Source of the DNA: Cytophagales bacterium UBA2561
Lineage (GTDB): Bacteria > Bacteroidota > Bacteroidia > Cytophagales > Thermoflexibacteraceae
Direction of reading: 5' to 3'
DNA length: 64,000 bases
Assembly (NCBI GenBank): GCA_002340355.1
Contig: DDLX01000037.1
Coordinates: forward strand, 62,001-126,000
Part shown: one piece after another, positions 18,817-28,449 of the stretch
How the letters are laid out: the number at the start of each line of letters is the position of its first letter
Position numbering within the stretch: position 1 is the stretch's first letter
Position numbers and translations under genes: made by a program
The notes under the pieces: generated by a model
What the model was told of the DNA's origin: nothing
Database searches by the model: none
What the model saw: only the letters and a program-made list of their open reading frames with translations

Positions 18817-20730
18817 TTAAATCCGAATACCAACGACCAAAATATCATCGGTTTGTTTGGTTTTTCCTTTCCATACTTGAAGTTCATTTTCGAGGGCTAA
18901 CTTTTGTTTTTCACCTGTTTCATCCGAAATATCCAATAAAAATCGTCTGAAGCGTCCTGATAAATATTTTCGATTTTCTGCTCCACCAAACTGGTCGGCA
19001 AATCCATCTGAAGCAATATAATACATATCTTGTTTTTCTCCCTGAATGATATGTGCATCATACACTCGCTTTTTGGTTTTTCGCATTAACATCCCTCCTA
19101 CGGGAAATTTTGAACCTCGAATACGCTCAATTTGGTCATTTCTAACTCGATAAAGTGGATTTTTAGCTCCAGCAAAAGCAACCTGAGAAAGGGTTTTATC
19201 AAAAGAAATCAAGGCTAAATCCATTCCATCTTGACTTGAACTCCCATTTTCCTGATTTTGATGTAAAGCCTGACGTACTTTTTTGTCTAAAATTGTAAGG
19301 ATTTCTCCTGGACAAATGATATGCCGTTCATTTACAATTTCGTTCAAAAGCGCATTTGCCAATACAACCATAAATGCCCCCGGTACTCCGTGTCCTGTAC
19401 AATCAACAGCCGCAAGAATAAGGCGATCCCCTTTGTTGGCAAACCAATAAAAATCACCTGAAACGATATCCTTGGGTTTATAAAAAATAAAAGAATCTCG
19501 AAAATGTGGTTTGATTGCTGAAATAGGTGTTAAGACCGATTCTTGAATGCGTTTGGCATATTTAATTGAGTCAATAATTTTGGTAGTTTGCAAGGCAATT
19601 TGTTCGTAGGCTTTTTTGAGTTCCGTGTTTTTAAGTCGTTCAATTTCAGCTTCTTGATTTGCTTTTTCTACAAAATGAATACTTTGGATATTTTTGAGTT
19701 GTGCCGTATTCTCCTCACCCATAATTTTAGTTTTAACATCAAGATATTTTTCGTATTGTTCAAGAGCTTTCCAAGGTTTTTTTTGTTTTTTATACAAATT
19801 GGCTTGTAACTTATGCGCCTTCATTTGTTTCTTTCTTGCCCCAATTTCACAGGCATTTTTTTCAGCTAATTTTAGAAATTCCATTGCATCATCATAGTCT
19901 TTCATTTTGGTAAGTACTTGTCCCAAGTTCAGTTGAGAGGTTGTAATACCTTGTCGGTTTTTATTTTTTTCGCGAAGTACCAAACCTCTCATCAAATAAT
20001 CAATAGATTTTGCATATTGATTTAAAAAATCATAAACCACTCCTATATCATTCAAAGCTCTGGCTTCAAAATTCGTCAAATCATGCTCACAAGCTAGTTC
20101 CAAACTTCTTTGATGTGTCACTAGAGCTAACTCAAAGTCTTTTTTTTCAACTAAAATACTACCCAAACTTCCCATACAGGCAATGATTCCTGCATATTCT
20201 TTATTTTTTTCAAATATTTTTTGTGCTTTAATTAGTTTTTCATAAGAATTATCTAAATCTTTTAAGTCCAAATAAAAATTGCCGATTATGTAATAACTCC
20301 AAGCCAATCCCTCATCAAAATCAGTTTTTTGATGATATTTAATAGCTTTATTAATAAATTTAAACGCATCGTCATAATCATCAATTAATCCATAAATCAT
20401 TCCTAAAACTGTATAGCTTTGCCCAAAACCAATTTCATTATTCGTTTGTCGAAAAATATGGAGAGCTTCGTGCGTAATTTCTAAAGAAACTGCTATATCC
20501 GAATTCCGATAAAATTGTATAAAAGCTTGGTTTAATTTTCCGAAACCAATTCCGTCTATATAATTAATTTTCTTCGAAAGTTCATATCCTTCTTCCGAAT
20601 ATTTACTTGATAAAGTATCGTTATGTCCTCGATATAACCAACCTAATCGACTGAGTGTAAAGGCTCTTTCTTCAGGAGAAAGCTTTTTATCTTTTAGTTT
20701 TTGCTCTAAATACTGAACATTATTTTCCAT
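18817..20730 (-). CDS. TPR-repeat SpoIIE-type PP2C phosphatase
   Basis: A 637-aa cytosolic signalling protein. Residues ~1-345 form tetratricopeptide repeats (such as NLGQVLTKMKDYDDAMEFL), ~360-400 a coiled-coil linker (AEIERLKNTELKKAYEQI) and ~400-637 a SpoIIE phosphatase domain with SGDFYWF, AAVDCTGHGVPGAF and a terminal KQTDDILVVGI that hold the metal-binding aspartates. This layout is common in Cytophagales, usually acting on anti-sigma-antagonist proteins. No signal peptide is seen, unlike many relatives. A STAS-like protein at 58.5 kb is a possible partner only in principle. The gene is monocistronic. Confidence 0.9.
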   Translation of the reverse strand: MENNVQYLEQKLKDKKLSPEERAFTLSRLGWLYRGHNDTLSSKYSEEGYELSKKINYIDGIGFGKLNQAFIQFYRNSDIAVSLEITHEALHIFRQTNNEIGFGQSYTVLGMIYGLIDDYDDAFKFINKAIKYHQKTDFDEGLAWSYYIIGNFYLDLKDLDNSYEKLIKAQKIFEKNKEYAGIIACMGSLGSILVEKKDFELALVTHQRSLELACEHDLTNFEARALNDIGVVYDFLNQYAKSIDYLMRGLVLREKNKNRQGITTSQLNLGQVLTKMKDYDDAMEFLKLAEKNACEIGARKKQMKAHKLQANLYKKQKKPWKALEQYEKYLDVKTKIMGEENTAQLKNIQSIHFVEKANQEAEIERLKNTELKKAYEQIALQTTKIIDSIKYAKRIQESVLTPISAIKPHFRDSFIFYKPKDIVSGDFYWFANKGDRLILAAVDCTGHGVPGAFMVVLANALLNEIVNERHIICPGEILTILDKKVRQALHQNQENGSSSQDGMDLALISFDKTLSQVAFAGAKNPLYRVRNDQIERIRGSKFPVGGMLMRKTKKRVYDAHIIQGEKQDMYYIASDGFADQFGGAENRKYLSGRFRRFLLDISDETGEKQKLALENELQVWKGKTKQTDDILVVGIRI

Positions 20731-20922
20731 ATTTTCAAAACTACCTTTTTGGAGATAAAGTTGATTTTTTTCTTTTAAAAATTAGCAAAATTGATGCAAT
20801 ATTTTTAGTAGTATATTTACTAAATCATATTGCACTTAAATAAACTTCTTCTTGGCAAGAAAATTCAACTCACAAAAGACAGATATACAAAGTAAAAATT
20901 CTCCAGAAAACTGAAGTAAAAC

Positions 20923-20952
20923 TTGATTATTTCTTTCCTCTTAGTACCTTTG
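20923..20952 (+). promoter_or_regulatory. Bacteroidota-type promoter for the TonB receptor gene
   Basis: TTG at 20923-20925, a 19-nt spacer, then TACCTTTG at 20945-20952. This matches the TTG-N19-TAnnTTTG arrangement of the Bacteroidota housekeeping sigma factor. The coding sequence starts 38 nt downstream of the -7 box. Confidence 0.75.
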
Positions 20953-20990
20953 CATTTCAATTAATTAGATTTAATCTAAATAAATTCAAA

Positions 20991-23411
20991 GTGTCAAAAA
21001 AGCTTTTCTATACAATTATTTTCTTTTTGTATTTGACAAAAATATTTTCTCAAAATACTGATAATCAAATATTTGGTATTATATCAGATGAAAACGAAAT
21101 TCCTCTACCTTATGCCAATATTTTGATAAAAGGTACCACACAAGGACAAACTACAAATGAAAAAGGGCAATATCGTTTTCAAAATTTGGCAGTTGGTCAA
21201 TATAGTTTAGTAGTGAGTATGATTGGATATCAATCTAAAACCATTCCGATTACTATTACATCTAATCAAAAAAAGTATCAATTAGATGTTCAATTACAGG
21301 AAAATGCAGTTAGTTTAGATGGTGTTACGGTAAATGCTGAATCGGAATCCTCAGAAAAAAAAAAGTTACCTTTTGCGGTTTTAGTCATTGATACCAAAGA
21401 ACTACAAACGCAATCCATTCAATTAAATAATGTACTAAATCAGACTGTAGGTGTAAAAGTCCAACAAGATGGCGGGTTAGGCGCACGAGTTTCTTATAAT
21501 ATTAATGGACTGACAGGCAATGCTATACGGATTTTTTTGGATGGTGTACCAATGGAATATTTTGGTTCAACTTATTCGATGAATAGTATTCCAATTTCGT
21601 TGGTGGATAGAATAGATGTTTACAAAGGTGTTGTTCCTGCCGATTTAGGAAATGATGCTTTGGGTGGTGCAGTAAATGTAGTTACTAAAAAACAATTTGG
21701 AAATATTTTGGATTTGGCGTATTCACTCGGATCATTTAACACGCATCAATTTTCAGTAAATGGAAATACACGAGCTACAAACTCAGGATTAACTTTCAGG
21801 TTTTCAGGATTTTATAATTATTCTGATAATAATTATAAGGTATGGGGTGATAATATTTTTGTAGCAAATGATGATATCACCAATCCCAATTTTGGTACAA
21901 TTACACGAGGTATAAAAGCGGAGCGATTTCATGATAAATATCGTTTGTACGGTGCAAAAGCTGACATTGGATTTACAGATACCAAATGGGCTGACCAATT
22001 TCTGATTAGTTTTCTCCACTCCGATATGAAAAAAGATCTTCAACATGGTTCTACAATGAGCATTCCGTTTGGAGAACGTCGAGTAGAAGAAGATATGTGG
22101 ATGCCTCACCTTACTTATTCGAAAGAAGATTTTATTTTTAATAACCTGAATATCAATATTTTTTCAGCTTATATCCAACAAAATCGGCAGTTGATTGATA
22201 CGACTTCCAATCAATATAATTGGTACGGAAAAATTATTAATGAGCCTTTTCAAGTACGAGGTGAAGCCAGTAGTAATCCAACTTTAGCCCACAATGAAGA
22301 AGAAACTTTTCTAAATCGAATCAATTTAACTTATAAATTCGATGATAATAATAAGCTGGGAATCAATTATATCTACTCCGATTTCAAGCGTGAAGGAGAT
22401 GATCCTTTGGCTGATCCAAGTGTCAGGAGTTTAGGAGATGTTCGGCAAATGAAAAAACAAGTAACTGGTTTCAGTTATGAAAATAAATCATTCCAACAAA
22501 AACTGCAAACTGTTTTATTTCTAAAATTATATCAGGTTCAGGTTGATGTCGTTAATTCAATTTATGAAGCTCCCAATTACGTACCTTTCTATTTTGATAG
22601 AAATGATAAAAATATAGGCTATGGAATTGGACTTTCATACCAATTAACGGATGGTCTAAAGATTACGGCTTCGGCTGAAAAAGCAGTTCGTTTTGCTGAG
22701 CCAAACGAAATTTTTGGAAATGGAGCAGAAAATATTGAACCTGCTTTTAATCTGAAACCTGAAAAAAGTGAGAATTTCAATTTAGGACTGAGCAATACAT
22801 TTAACATCGCACAACACACTTTCAGAATTTCTCCTACTGTATTTTATCGAAATTCAACGGACTTATTACAACAAGTTTCGGTGGATTTTGTAGGCACAAA
22901 TGGAGAAGCATTTCGTTACGAAAACCTTTCTAAAACATTCAGTACGGGATTGGATCTTGAATTACACTACGATTTTAAAAATCAATTCCAACTTGCTGGA
23001 AATGTGTCATTTCTGAATGCTCGCTTTAATAATAAATATGATGAAAATGGGGAAAAATATGACCATTATCAAGCAAGATTACAAAATATGCCCTATTTCC
23101 AGTACCATCTTGGCACACGTTATACGAAGCTTAATTTGATACAAAAAAATGCAAAGTTCTTGGTTTACTGGAATCTGAACTATGTGCATGAATTTTATCG
23201 AAGATGGGAAACCTATGCCACACAAGGCAAAGATATTATTCCTAATCAATTAGTAAATGATTTAGGCATAGGATATACTTTTCCAAGTAAACAAGTGACA
23301 TTAAGTTTTGATATACAAAATATTTTCAATGAGCAAGTCTTTGACAATTTTGCTATCCAAAAACCAGGAAGAGCTTTTTATGTCAAAGGCACTTTTCACT
23401 TGGGACAATAG
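20991..23411 (+). CDS. TonB-dependent outer-membrane receptor
   Basis: An 806-aa outer-membrane receptor starting at GTG. A signal peptide (to about residue 20) is followed by a carboxypeptidase-like regulatory domain (ENEIPLPYANILIKGTTQG..., ~25-110), the plug (VLNQTVGVKVQQDGG; LVDRIDVYKGVVPADLG, ~150-235) and a beta barrel ending in an aromatic-rich C-terminus (GTFHLGQ). Such receptors import siderophores, heme or other large ligands using TonB energy. The neighbours (DUF4374 lipoprotein and PepSY membrane protein) point to iron or siderophore uptake. Start supported by the promoter 38 nt upstream; no ATG lies nearby in frame. Confidence 0.92.
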   Translation: MSKKLFYTIIFFLYLTKIFSQNTDNQIFGIISDENEIPLPYANILIKGTTQGQTTNEKGQYRFQNLAVGQYSLVVSMIGYQSKTIPITITSNQKKYQLDVQLQENAVSLDGVTVNAESESSEKKKLPFAVLVIDTKELQTQSIQLNNVLNQTVGVKVQQDGGLGARVSYNINGLTGNAIRIFLDGVPMEYFGSTYSMNSIPISLVDRIDVYKGVVPADLGNDALGGAVNVVTKKQFGNILDLAYSLGSFNTHQFSVNGNTRATNSGLTFRFSGFYNYSDNNYKVWGDNIFVANDDITNPNFGTITRGIKAERFHDKYRLYGAKADIGFTDTKWADQFLISFLHSDMKKDLQHGSTMSIPFGERRVEEDMWMPHLTYSKEDFIFNNLNINIFSAYIQQNRQLIDTTSNQYNWYGKIINEPFQVRGEASSNPTLAHNEEETFLNRINLTYKFDDNNKLGINYIYSDFKREGDDPLADPSVRSLGDVRQMKKQVTGFSYENKSFQQKLQTVLFLKLYQVQVDVVNSIYEAPNYVPFYFDRNDKNIGYGIGLSYQLTDGLKITASAEKAVRFAEPNEIFGNGAENIEPAFNLKPEKSENFNLGLSNTFNIAQHTFRISPTVFYRNSTDLLQQVSVDFVGTNGEAFRYENLSKTFSTGLDLELHYDFKNQFQLAGNVSFLNARFNNKYDENGEKYDHYQARLQNMPYFQYHLGTRYTKLNLIQKNAKFLVYWNLNYVHEFYRRWETYATQGKDIIPNQLVNDLGIGYTFPSKQVTLSFDIQNIFNEQVFDNFAIQKPGRAFYVKGTFHLGQ

Positions 23412-23455
23412 TCGAACTATATTTTTTTAATTTTTAAATCCTAATTTATAGACTT

Positions 23456-24754
23456 ATGAAGTTTACAAATTTATTACTCAATTTATCGCTTATTACAAGT
23501 TTATTTCTCATTGCTTCGTGTTCTGATGATGATGACGATAATGGTGGCGAAGTTGCACCAGTAGAAGAACGAAGGTTTAATATTGCGGCTGAAGTATCTG
23601 ATGGAGGAAATGCCATAACTACCTACATTGCTACTACTCCTGACCTAAACACAGGCAATTTATCTTTTGTTGGAAATGGACTTGAGCTAAATGCCACAAG
23701 AGCCGCTCGGGTAATTGCTCAAGGGAACTATATTTATAATTTAGATTATGGTGGAGGTATTATTTATCAATACGAAGTTTTGAAAGATGGAACCTATAGT
23801 TTAGTCAAGGAACTGGATGTGAATGTAGCTATTGGTACAGCTTACCCACGTTATAAAGTAGTGGATGAAAATACAATTATGTTGCATAACGTAGTTGTAA
23901 ATACGGAATATGAGGAAGACGGAACAACAATTAAAAGCGTAACTCCTACAATGTATGCTGTGGCTATTCAAATTCCAGAATTAACGGTTCGTACCATTAT
24001 GGAACCCACGACAATTGCACAAACTACTGAGTCAGTTGCTAAAAGAGAATATGGATTTCGCGTAGATGCACCAGTTGTTTCTGGAGGAAAAATCTATTAT
24101 GGTTTGATGCGAACAATTGATGGAATCGGACGTGGCGGTTCTCCTGCTTCTGGATTAGAAACCATTGTTATGGATTATCCAAGTTTGACGAATTTGAAGG
24201 TCGTTCGTTCAAGTGCTAATACTTCAGGACATACGAATGGCTATCGTGCGCCATCAATGCACGTAGATGAAAGCGGTGATATTTATCAATCTAATCAATT
24301 TATGTCTCGATTCGGTTTTAACTTATCTGCTGGATCAAAAACAGTAATTTCTCGACTCCGAAATGGTAACTATGATGATTCTTATGATTTTAATGTTTCA
24401 CAAGCCTTAGGAGAAGAAGTTTCTACGGCAGGTTGGTTTTATGTTGGTAATGGAATCGGTTATATGCCTATCTTACTGGAAGACATTTATGCGGCAGGTG
24501 GAGAAGATAACTATTGGTCAGTAGCCCGAATTGACCTCAAAAACAAAACAGCTGTAAAGCTAAATATTCCTGTATCAGATTTATTAAGTTATCAAAGTGC
24601 TGTCGTCACTAATGATAAATTTTATATGGCAATTAGTCCAATAGGTGGTGATGCTAAAGTGTATGAATTTGACATCAACTCAACAAGTCCAGATGCATTC
24701 AAAGAAGCATTAGACTTGGATGATGGAAATATCTTTATTCAAGGTATTTACTAA
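23456..24754 (+). CDS. DUF4374 surface lipoprotein
   Basis: A 432-aa lipoprotein. The signal ends at the lipobox LIASC (Cys23), followed by SDDDDDN, an acidic run like those that send Bacteroidota lipoproteins to the cell surface. The remainder (repeats such as PVVSGGKIYYGLMRTID and APSMHVDESGDIYQSNQF) reads as a beta-propeller-like DUF4374 protein. DUF4374 genes usually stand next to TonB receptors and PepSY proteins in iron-uptake loci, as here. The role is probably substrate capture at the surface (inference). It starts 44 nt after the receptor stop, and a hairpin terminator follows it. Confidence 0.85.
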   Translation: MKFTNLLLNLSLITSLFLIASCSDDDDDNGGEVAPVEERRFNIAAEVSDGGNAITTYIATTPDLNTGNLSFVGNGLELNATRAARVIAQGNYIYNLDYGGGIIYQYEVLKDGTYSLVKELDVNVAIGTAYPRYKVVDENTIMLHNVVVNTEYEEDGTTIKSVTPTMYAVAIQIPELTVRTIMEPTTIAQTTESVAKREYGFRVDAPVVSGGKIYYGLMRTIDGIGRGGSPASGLETIVMDYPSLTNLKVVRSSANTSGHTNGYRAPSMHVDESGDIYQSNQFMSRFGFNLSAGSKTVISRLRNGNYDDSYDFNVSQALGEEVSTAGWFYVGNGIGYMPILLEDIYAAGGEDNYWSVARIDLKNKTAVKLNIPVSDLLSYQSAVVTNDKFYMAISPIGGDAKVYEFDINSTSPDAFKEALDLDDGNIFIQGIY

Positions 24755-24767
24755 TAATCAAATAATT

Positions 24768-24806
24768 AGCTCTTATAATACTCAAAACTATTGTAAGAGC
24801 TTTTTT
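24768..24806 (+). terminator. Intrinsic terminator or attenuator within the iron-type operon
   Basis: Stem AGCTCTTA / TAAGAGCT with an intervening 18-nt loop, followed by six T. It lies between the DUF4374 gene and the Spy-like gene, so it would reduce or stop readthrough to the last two genes. Confidence 0.7.
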
Positions 24807-24828
24807 CATCTCTTAAAACTCAAAAAAA

Positions 24829-25443
24829 ATGAAATATTTCAATCTTGTAACTGTTTTTATGCTTTTAATCCTCTTTTCGGCGTGTAGCGGAAAAAAAGAA
24901 CGAAGGGGACCCGATTACGACAAAATCAAAGCTGAACTAAACTTAGATGAAGCAACACTTAAAAAGTTTGATGCCATCACCCAAAAATACGACCAAGAAA
25001 GAGGTAAATATTTTTCAGAGGCTAAGGCTTCAGGAAATATGGATAGAGTTAAAATGTTAGAGAAGTTAGAAATGTTTTTTGAGGAACAAAACACAGAAAT
25101 GGCAGAGGTTTTAACGCCTGAACAGCTGGAAAAATTTAAAGAATTCATTAATAAATCAGTCCCAAAAAGCCCTAATTATTCGGATAAATTATTGGCTGAA
25201 ATGAAAGATAGTTTGCAGATGAATGCAGACCAAGAGAAAATCTTTACCGCAATTAATAACACATTTGTACAATCATTTATTGATGCTCATGATAAATATC
25301 ATGGAAATAATGAAGCGGCAAAACAATACTGGAATCAATTTGATGGGGAACGTAAAAAAGCCATCAAAGCCGTCTTATCAGAAGACCAATATGCTGTTTA
25401 TCTAAAACTTAGTGAAAAAGAAGGATTTGTTGGGCGAGAATAA
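24829..25443 (+). CDS. Spy/CpxP-like lipoprotein
   Basis: A 204-aa predicted lipoprotein (lipobox FSACS, Cys20). The mature part is all-helical and charged and contains two LT..Q-type motifs (LTPEQLEKFKEF, ~101; LSEDQYAVYLKL, ~184), as in Spy/CpxP-type periplasmic chaperones or metal sensors. It begins just after the terminator and ends 2 nt before the PepSY gene, so those two are likely co-translated. Whether it binds metal or protects the reductase is unknown. Confidence 0.7.
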   Translation: MKYFNLVTVFMLLILFSACSGKKERRGPDYDKIKAELNLDEATLKKFDAITQKYDQERGKYFSEAKASGNMDRVKMLEKLEMFFEEQNTEMAEVLTPEQLEKFKEFINKSVPKSPNYSDKLLAEMKDSLQMNADQEKIFTAINNTFVQSFIDAHDKYHGNNEAAKQYWNQFDGERKKAIKAVLSEDQYAVYLKLSEKEGFVGRE

Positions 25444-25445
25444 TC

Positions 25446-26681
25446 ATGCAATTACTTCAATCTCTCATCCGAAAAAAAAGAAAAGCTGAATCACGGTTCA
25501 AATACTATACAGGTATTCTCCATTTGTGGTTGGGATTACTATCTGGTATTGTGGTATTTATCGTCAGCTTAACGGGTGGAATCTATACTTTTAAAAACCA
25601 AATCATCGATTTATACAATTACGATAAGGTTTATGTTCAGGAAGAGCATAAGCCTTTCCTTCCTTTGGATGAAATCCGAATCATTTTCCAAAACCAACAC
25701 CTTGAAGTAAATCAAATCAATATTCCTGACCAAAAAGATAAAAGTTTAATTATTGCTTATACAGACACAAAAACCTTAGAATCAGGAACTTATTACGTAA
25801 ATCCATATTCAGGCAAAATTATTGGAACAGGAAATTTTGGTTTAGCCAATTTCTTCGAAATCATTTTACAGTTACACAAAACCCTATTATTAGGAGGTAT
25901 TGGCAAGCAAATCGTGGGAGCCTCAATTCTGATTTTTGTCATCTTATTAATTTCAGGATTGATTCTTTGGTTTCCTAAGAAATGGAAACGTAAACAAATT
26001 CAAGATGCCCTTTTGATTCGTTGGAAAGCCAAATTTTTCCGAATAAATTATGATTTACATAATGTATTAGGATTCTATGCTTTTTTATTATTGATGTTAA
26101 TTGCGATTACAGGCTTGTATGTTTCTTATCCTTGGGTTAAAAGTGGCTTAATTGTGGCATTGGGTGGCACTCCTGTTCTAACACAAGATGCAGACGAAGA
26201 AACCAAAGCAGAATTATCTTCGAAGTTTGCGGAAGTACTCCAAAAAATGGTCGAAATGGAATCCGAAAAAGCCGACAGTACTCCCCAAACCTCTACTTCA
26301 ATCGACCAAATAATGACCAATGTTCACCAAAAATTGAATTATGAAGGATTAACTAAAATTAGCTTACCAAATGAAAATAATCCTCGTTTTCAGGTTCAAA
26401 AAATCAACCAAGAAAATTGGTTAGGCGCACACCTACCCGACCAAATAAGTTTTAATAAAAAAGGAGAACTCAAGGAATTAGAATTGTTTACAGATAAGCC
26501 CCTTCACAAGCAATTTATTGAAATTTCACTGCCATTACACACAGGGGAAATCATGGGTTTACCAAGTCTAATTATCTATTTTTTAGCAACCCTAATTGGT
26601 TGTTCCTTACCCATCACAGGCTTTATTATTTGGTGGAAAAAAAATACACCAAAACCTAAAAAACGAAAGCATTCTAAATAA
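25446..26681 (+). CDS. PepSY-domain membrane protein (iron-regulated type)
   Basis: A 411-aa inner-membrane protein of the PepSY-associated TM family. The first helix carries LHLWLGLLSGIVVFIVSLTGGIYTF (~25-50), with the histidine and TG typical of these proteins. Further helices lie near 150-175, 205-230 and 370-395, with PepSY domains between them in the periplasm. Homologues are thought to be ferric-siderophore reductases that release iron in the periplasm. It starts 2 nt after the Spy-like gene. Confidence 0.85.
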   Translation: MQLLQSLIRKKRKAESRFKYYTGILHLWLGLLSGIVVFIVSLTGGIYTFKNQIIDLYNYDKVYVQEEHKPFLPLDEIRIIFQNQHLEVNQINIPDQKDKSLIIAYTDTKTLESGTYYVNPYSGKIIGTGNFGLANFFEIILQLHKTLLLGGIGKQIVGASILIFVILLISGLILWFPKKWKRKQIQDALLIRWKAKFFRINYDLHNVLGFYAFLLLMLIAITGLYVSYPWVKSGLIVALGGTPVLTQDADEETKAELSSKFAEVLQKMVEMESEKADSTPQTSTSIDQIMTNVHQKLNYEGLTKISLPNENNPRFQVQKINQENWLGAHLPDQISFNKKGELKELELFTDKPLHKQFIEISLPLHTGEIMGLPSLIIYFLATLIGCSLPITGFIIWWKKNTPKPKKRKHSK

Positions 26682-26695
26682 AGAATGTTATTATT

Positions 26696-26729
26696 TTTGT
26701 TGGTATCGCTCCACTAAAACACTAACAAA
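26696..26729. repeat. Inverted repeat between convergent genes
   Basis: TTTGTTGGT and ACTAACAAA pair (one G-T) around a 16-nt loop. It lies between the ends of the PepSY gene and the convergent lipoprotein gene and might act as a terminator; no strong U-run follows. The rest of 26682-26822 shows nothing else recognisable. Confidence 0.45.
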
Positions 26730-26822
26730 GATGCTTTCGAACACCATTACTGATATTTAGAATGCAGTGACACCATCCGCTTTTTGGCTGTGCAATCCAT
26801 TAATTATTGAATATCAAAAATC

Positions 26823-27452
26823 CTATTTTCTTTTCCGCCAAATTATCCTAGTTACTGTACACTTTCGTAATTGCTGCTCATTAAGTACCATATCTTCAAT
26901 ATTTTCTAACATCTCTGCCGTTATCTGAAAGTCACCTGTAATTTCATAAAAAATATTTGAAGTAGTGTCATATAGATATACGTGGTGATGATAATCAAAT
27001 TGATTTGAAAAATGATTGCCTCTTAACTTTATAATATCATCGTAATCCATACCTACGGTAATGCCGTATTCGTCAGTAATATCTGAACTTACAATATGAA
27101 TATCATTAAGCTCATCTGGTTTATCACCGTCATAATTAATATAACCGAGTGATGTATTATATTCATCTGCTATATTAATGTATGGATAATTTGGACCATC
27201 TTGTTGTCCAATTTCTTTAGAGACTTGATATATAGGATAATTTTCTTTCAACTTATCCAAGAGGGAATCTAAGCTAATCGGAATCCTGATTATACCTAAC
27301 GAATCCTCAGATAATATCATTTTATTCTCTTTCTTAGACGACTCCGAGTTGTTGGTGATATTCGAATTGTTTTGAGTGGTCGACTGACTGTATTTATGAC
27401 TATCTGTACAACCAATCGCCATCAATAAAAATAAGTAACATAACCTTCTCAT
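26823..27452 (-). CDS. Putative lipoprotein (DUF1131-like)
   Basis: The start at 27452 gives 209 aa beginning MRRLCYLFLLMAIGC, a short lipoprotein signal with Cys15; an upstream start would add 17 residues and spoil the signal. A Ser/Asn-rich linker follows. The folded part contains YGITVGMDYDDIIKLRG and ends with a strand TVTRIIW, resembling DUF1131 (the RpoE-regulated lipoprotein family); the match is by eye and weak. Function unknown. Confidence 0.65.
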   Translation of the reverse strand: MRRLCYLFLLMAIGCTDSHKYSQSTTQNNSNITNNSESSKKENKMILSEDSLGIIRIPISLDSLLDKLKENYPIYQVSKEIGQQDGPNYPYINIADEYNTSLGYINYDGDKPDELNDIHIVSSDITDEYGITVGMDYDDIIKLRGNHFSNQFDYHHHVYLYDTTSNIFYEITGDFQITAEMLENIEDMVLNEQQLRKCTVTRIIWRKRK

Positions 27453-27705
27453 ACGTATTCTATTTTGATATTTAATATTGTAAAAGGTACTAAAACTTAT
27501 CATAACTTCAAATTGTTATTTTTAGATTATTGATTATCAAACAAATAACATTTTTTAGATTTTTTTTTGAGTTCAAACCAACCCTTTTTGAAAGTACGCT
27601 GTCTTACCTGATGAAGTGCAAATCGATTTGACTTTCAAGATGGCTACAAAAAAATTTAGTGGTCACTCGTATCACAAAATATTATTCAAAAAAACAGATA
27701 AAATC

Positions 27706-28237
27706 ATGAAAAAATTTCAGATTTGGGCATTGTGTGCTTTCCTAAATAATCGGTTTTCAGAGTTGTGAAGATTTTCTTGAGGAAGAAGGCTGTGGTTGTG
27801 GTGGTTCCAATAAACATCATCACAAACATCATAAATGGGAGGATTGTGACAATACAGATTCTCTAGACTACGATATGGACTGGAAAGATATGGATTCCTT
27901 ATATGATGATATAGATTCATTATATAACGACATGGACTGGAATGATATGAATTGGTTAGATTATGATACTTTAGATAGTGCGAATATTACAGAGGATGAT
28001 GGAGTTTTTGAAATTATTCCAGTTCCTGAACTTATCGAAGATTTAGATTGGGATGTGAAAATTTCTACTCCTCAAAATGGTCAAATTGAACAGATTGAAG
28101 ATTTAAATGCGTTTATTTATACACCAAAGGCAGGATTTAAGGGAACAGAAACGGTTACATTTACTTTTACGGATAAAGATGGCGAAACTTTTGAGGTTAC
28201 CATCGATATTGAAGTTAAGCAAGGAAAAGTTTCTTAA
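27706..28237 (+). pseudogene. Lipoprotein gene disrupted by a one-base frameshift
   Basis: ATG at 27706 encodes MKKFQIWALCAFL and then shifts out of frame, reaching TGA at 27766. Removing one A from the AAA at 27744-27746 restores a standard lipoprotein signal: MKKFQIWALCAFL-IIGFQSC. The frame then continues through a Gly/Cys and His-rich stretch (GCGCGGSNKHHHKHH), Asp/Trp-Met repeats (DMDWKDMDSLYDDIDSLYNDMDW), and a C-terminal domain like a cadherin/Ig strand set (YTPKAGFKGTETVTFTFTDKDG) to a stop at 28237. The rich His/Cys/Asp part could bind metal. The break may be real or a sequencing or assembly error in an A-run. Confidence 0.75.
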
Positions 28238-28449
28238 AAGGATAAATTTAGGTTGTCCGTATCTTACGGACAACTCTACTATTTTTATTTTGAAACATTA
28301 TCAATAAAAATTTGTATATATTTTTGTATTTTTCTTTTTGATTGATAAAAATTTATTTATTTACAAGCTTATATAAAGGTATAACGTTTGCCTTAAATTA
28401 GGCTTAGTATTAGATAATTAACAAATTGGTGGCACATTAACCCGATACG

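Noticed and set aside
20736..20743. TAGTTTTG on the minus strand before the SpoIIE gene
   Set aside because: It is only 5 nt from the ATG, so transcription would start inside the gene.
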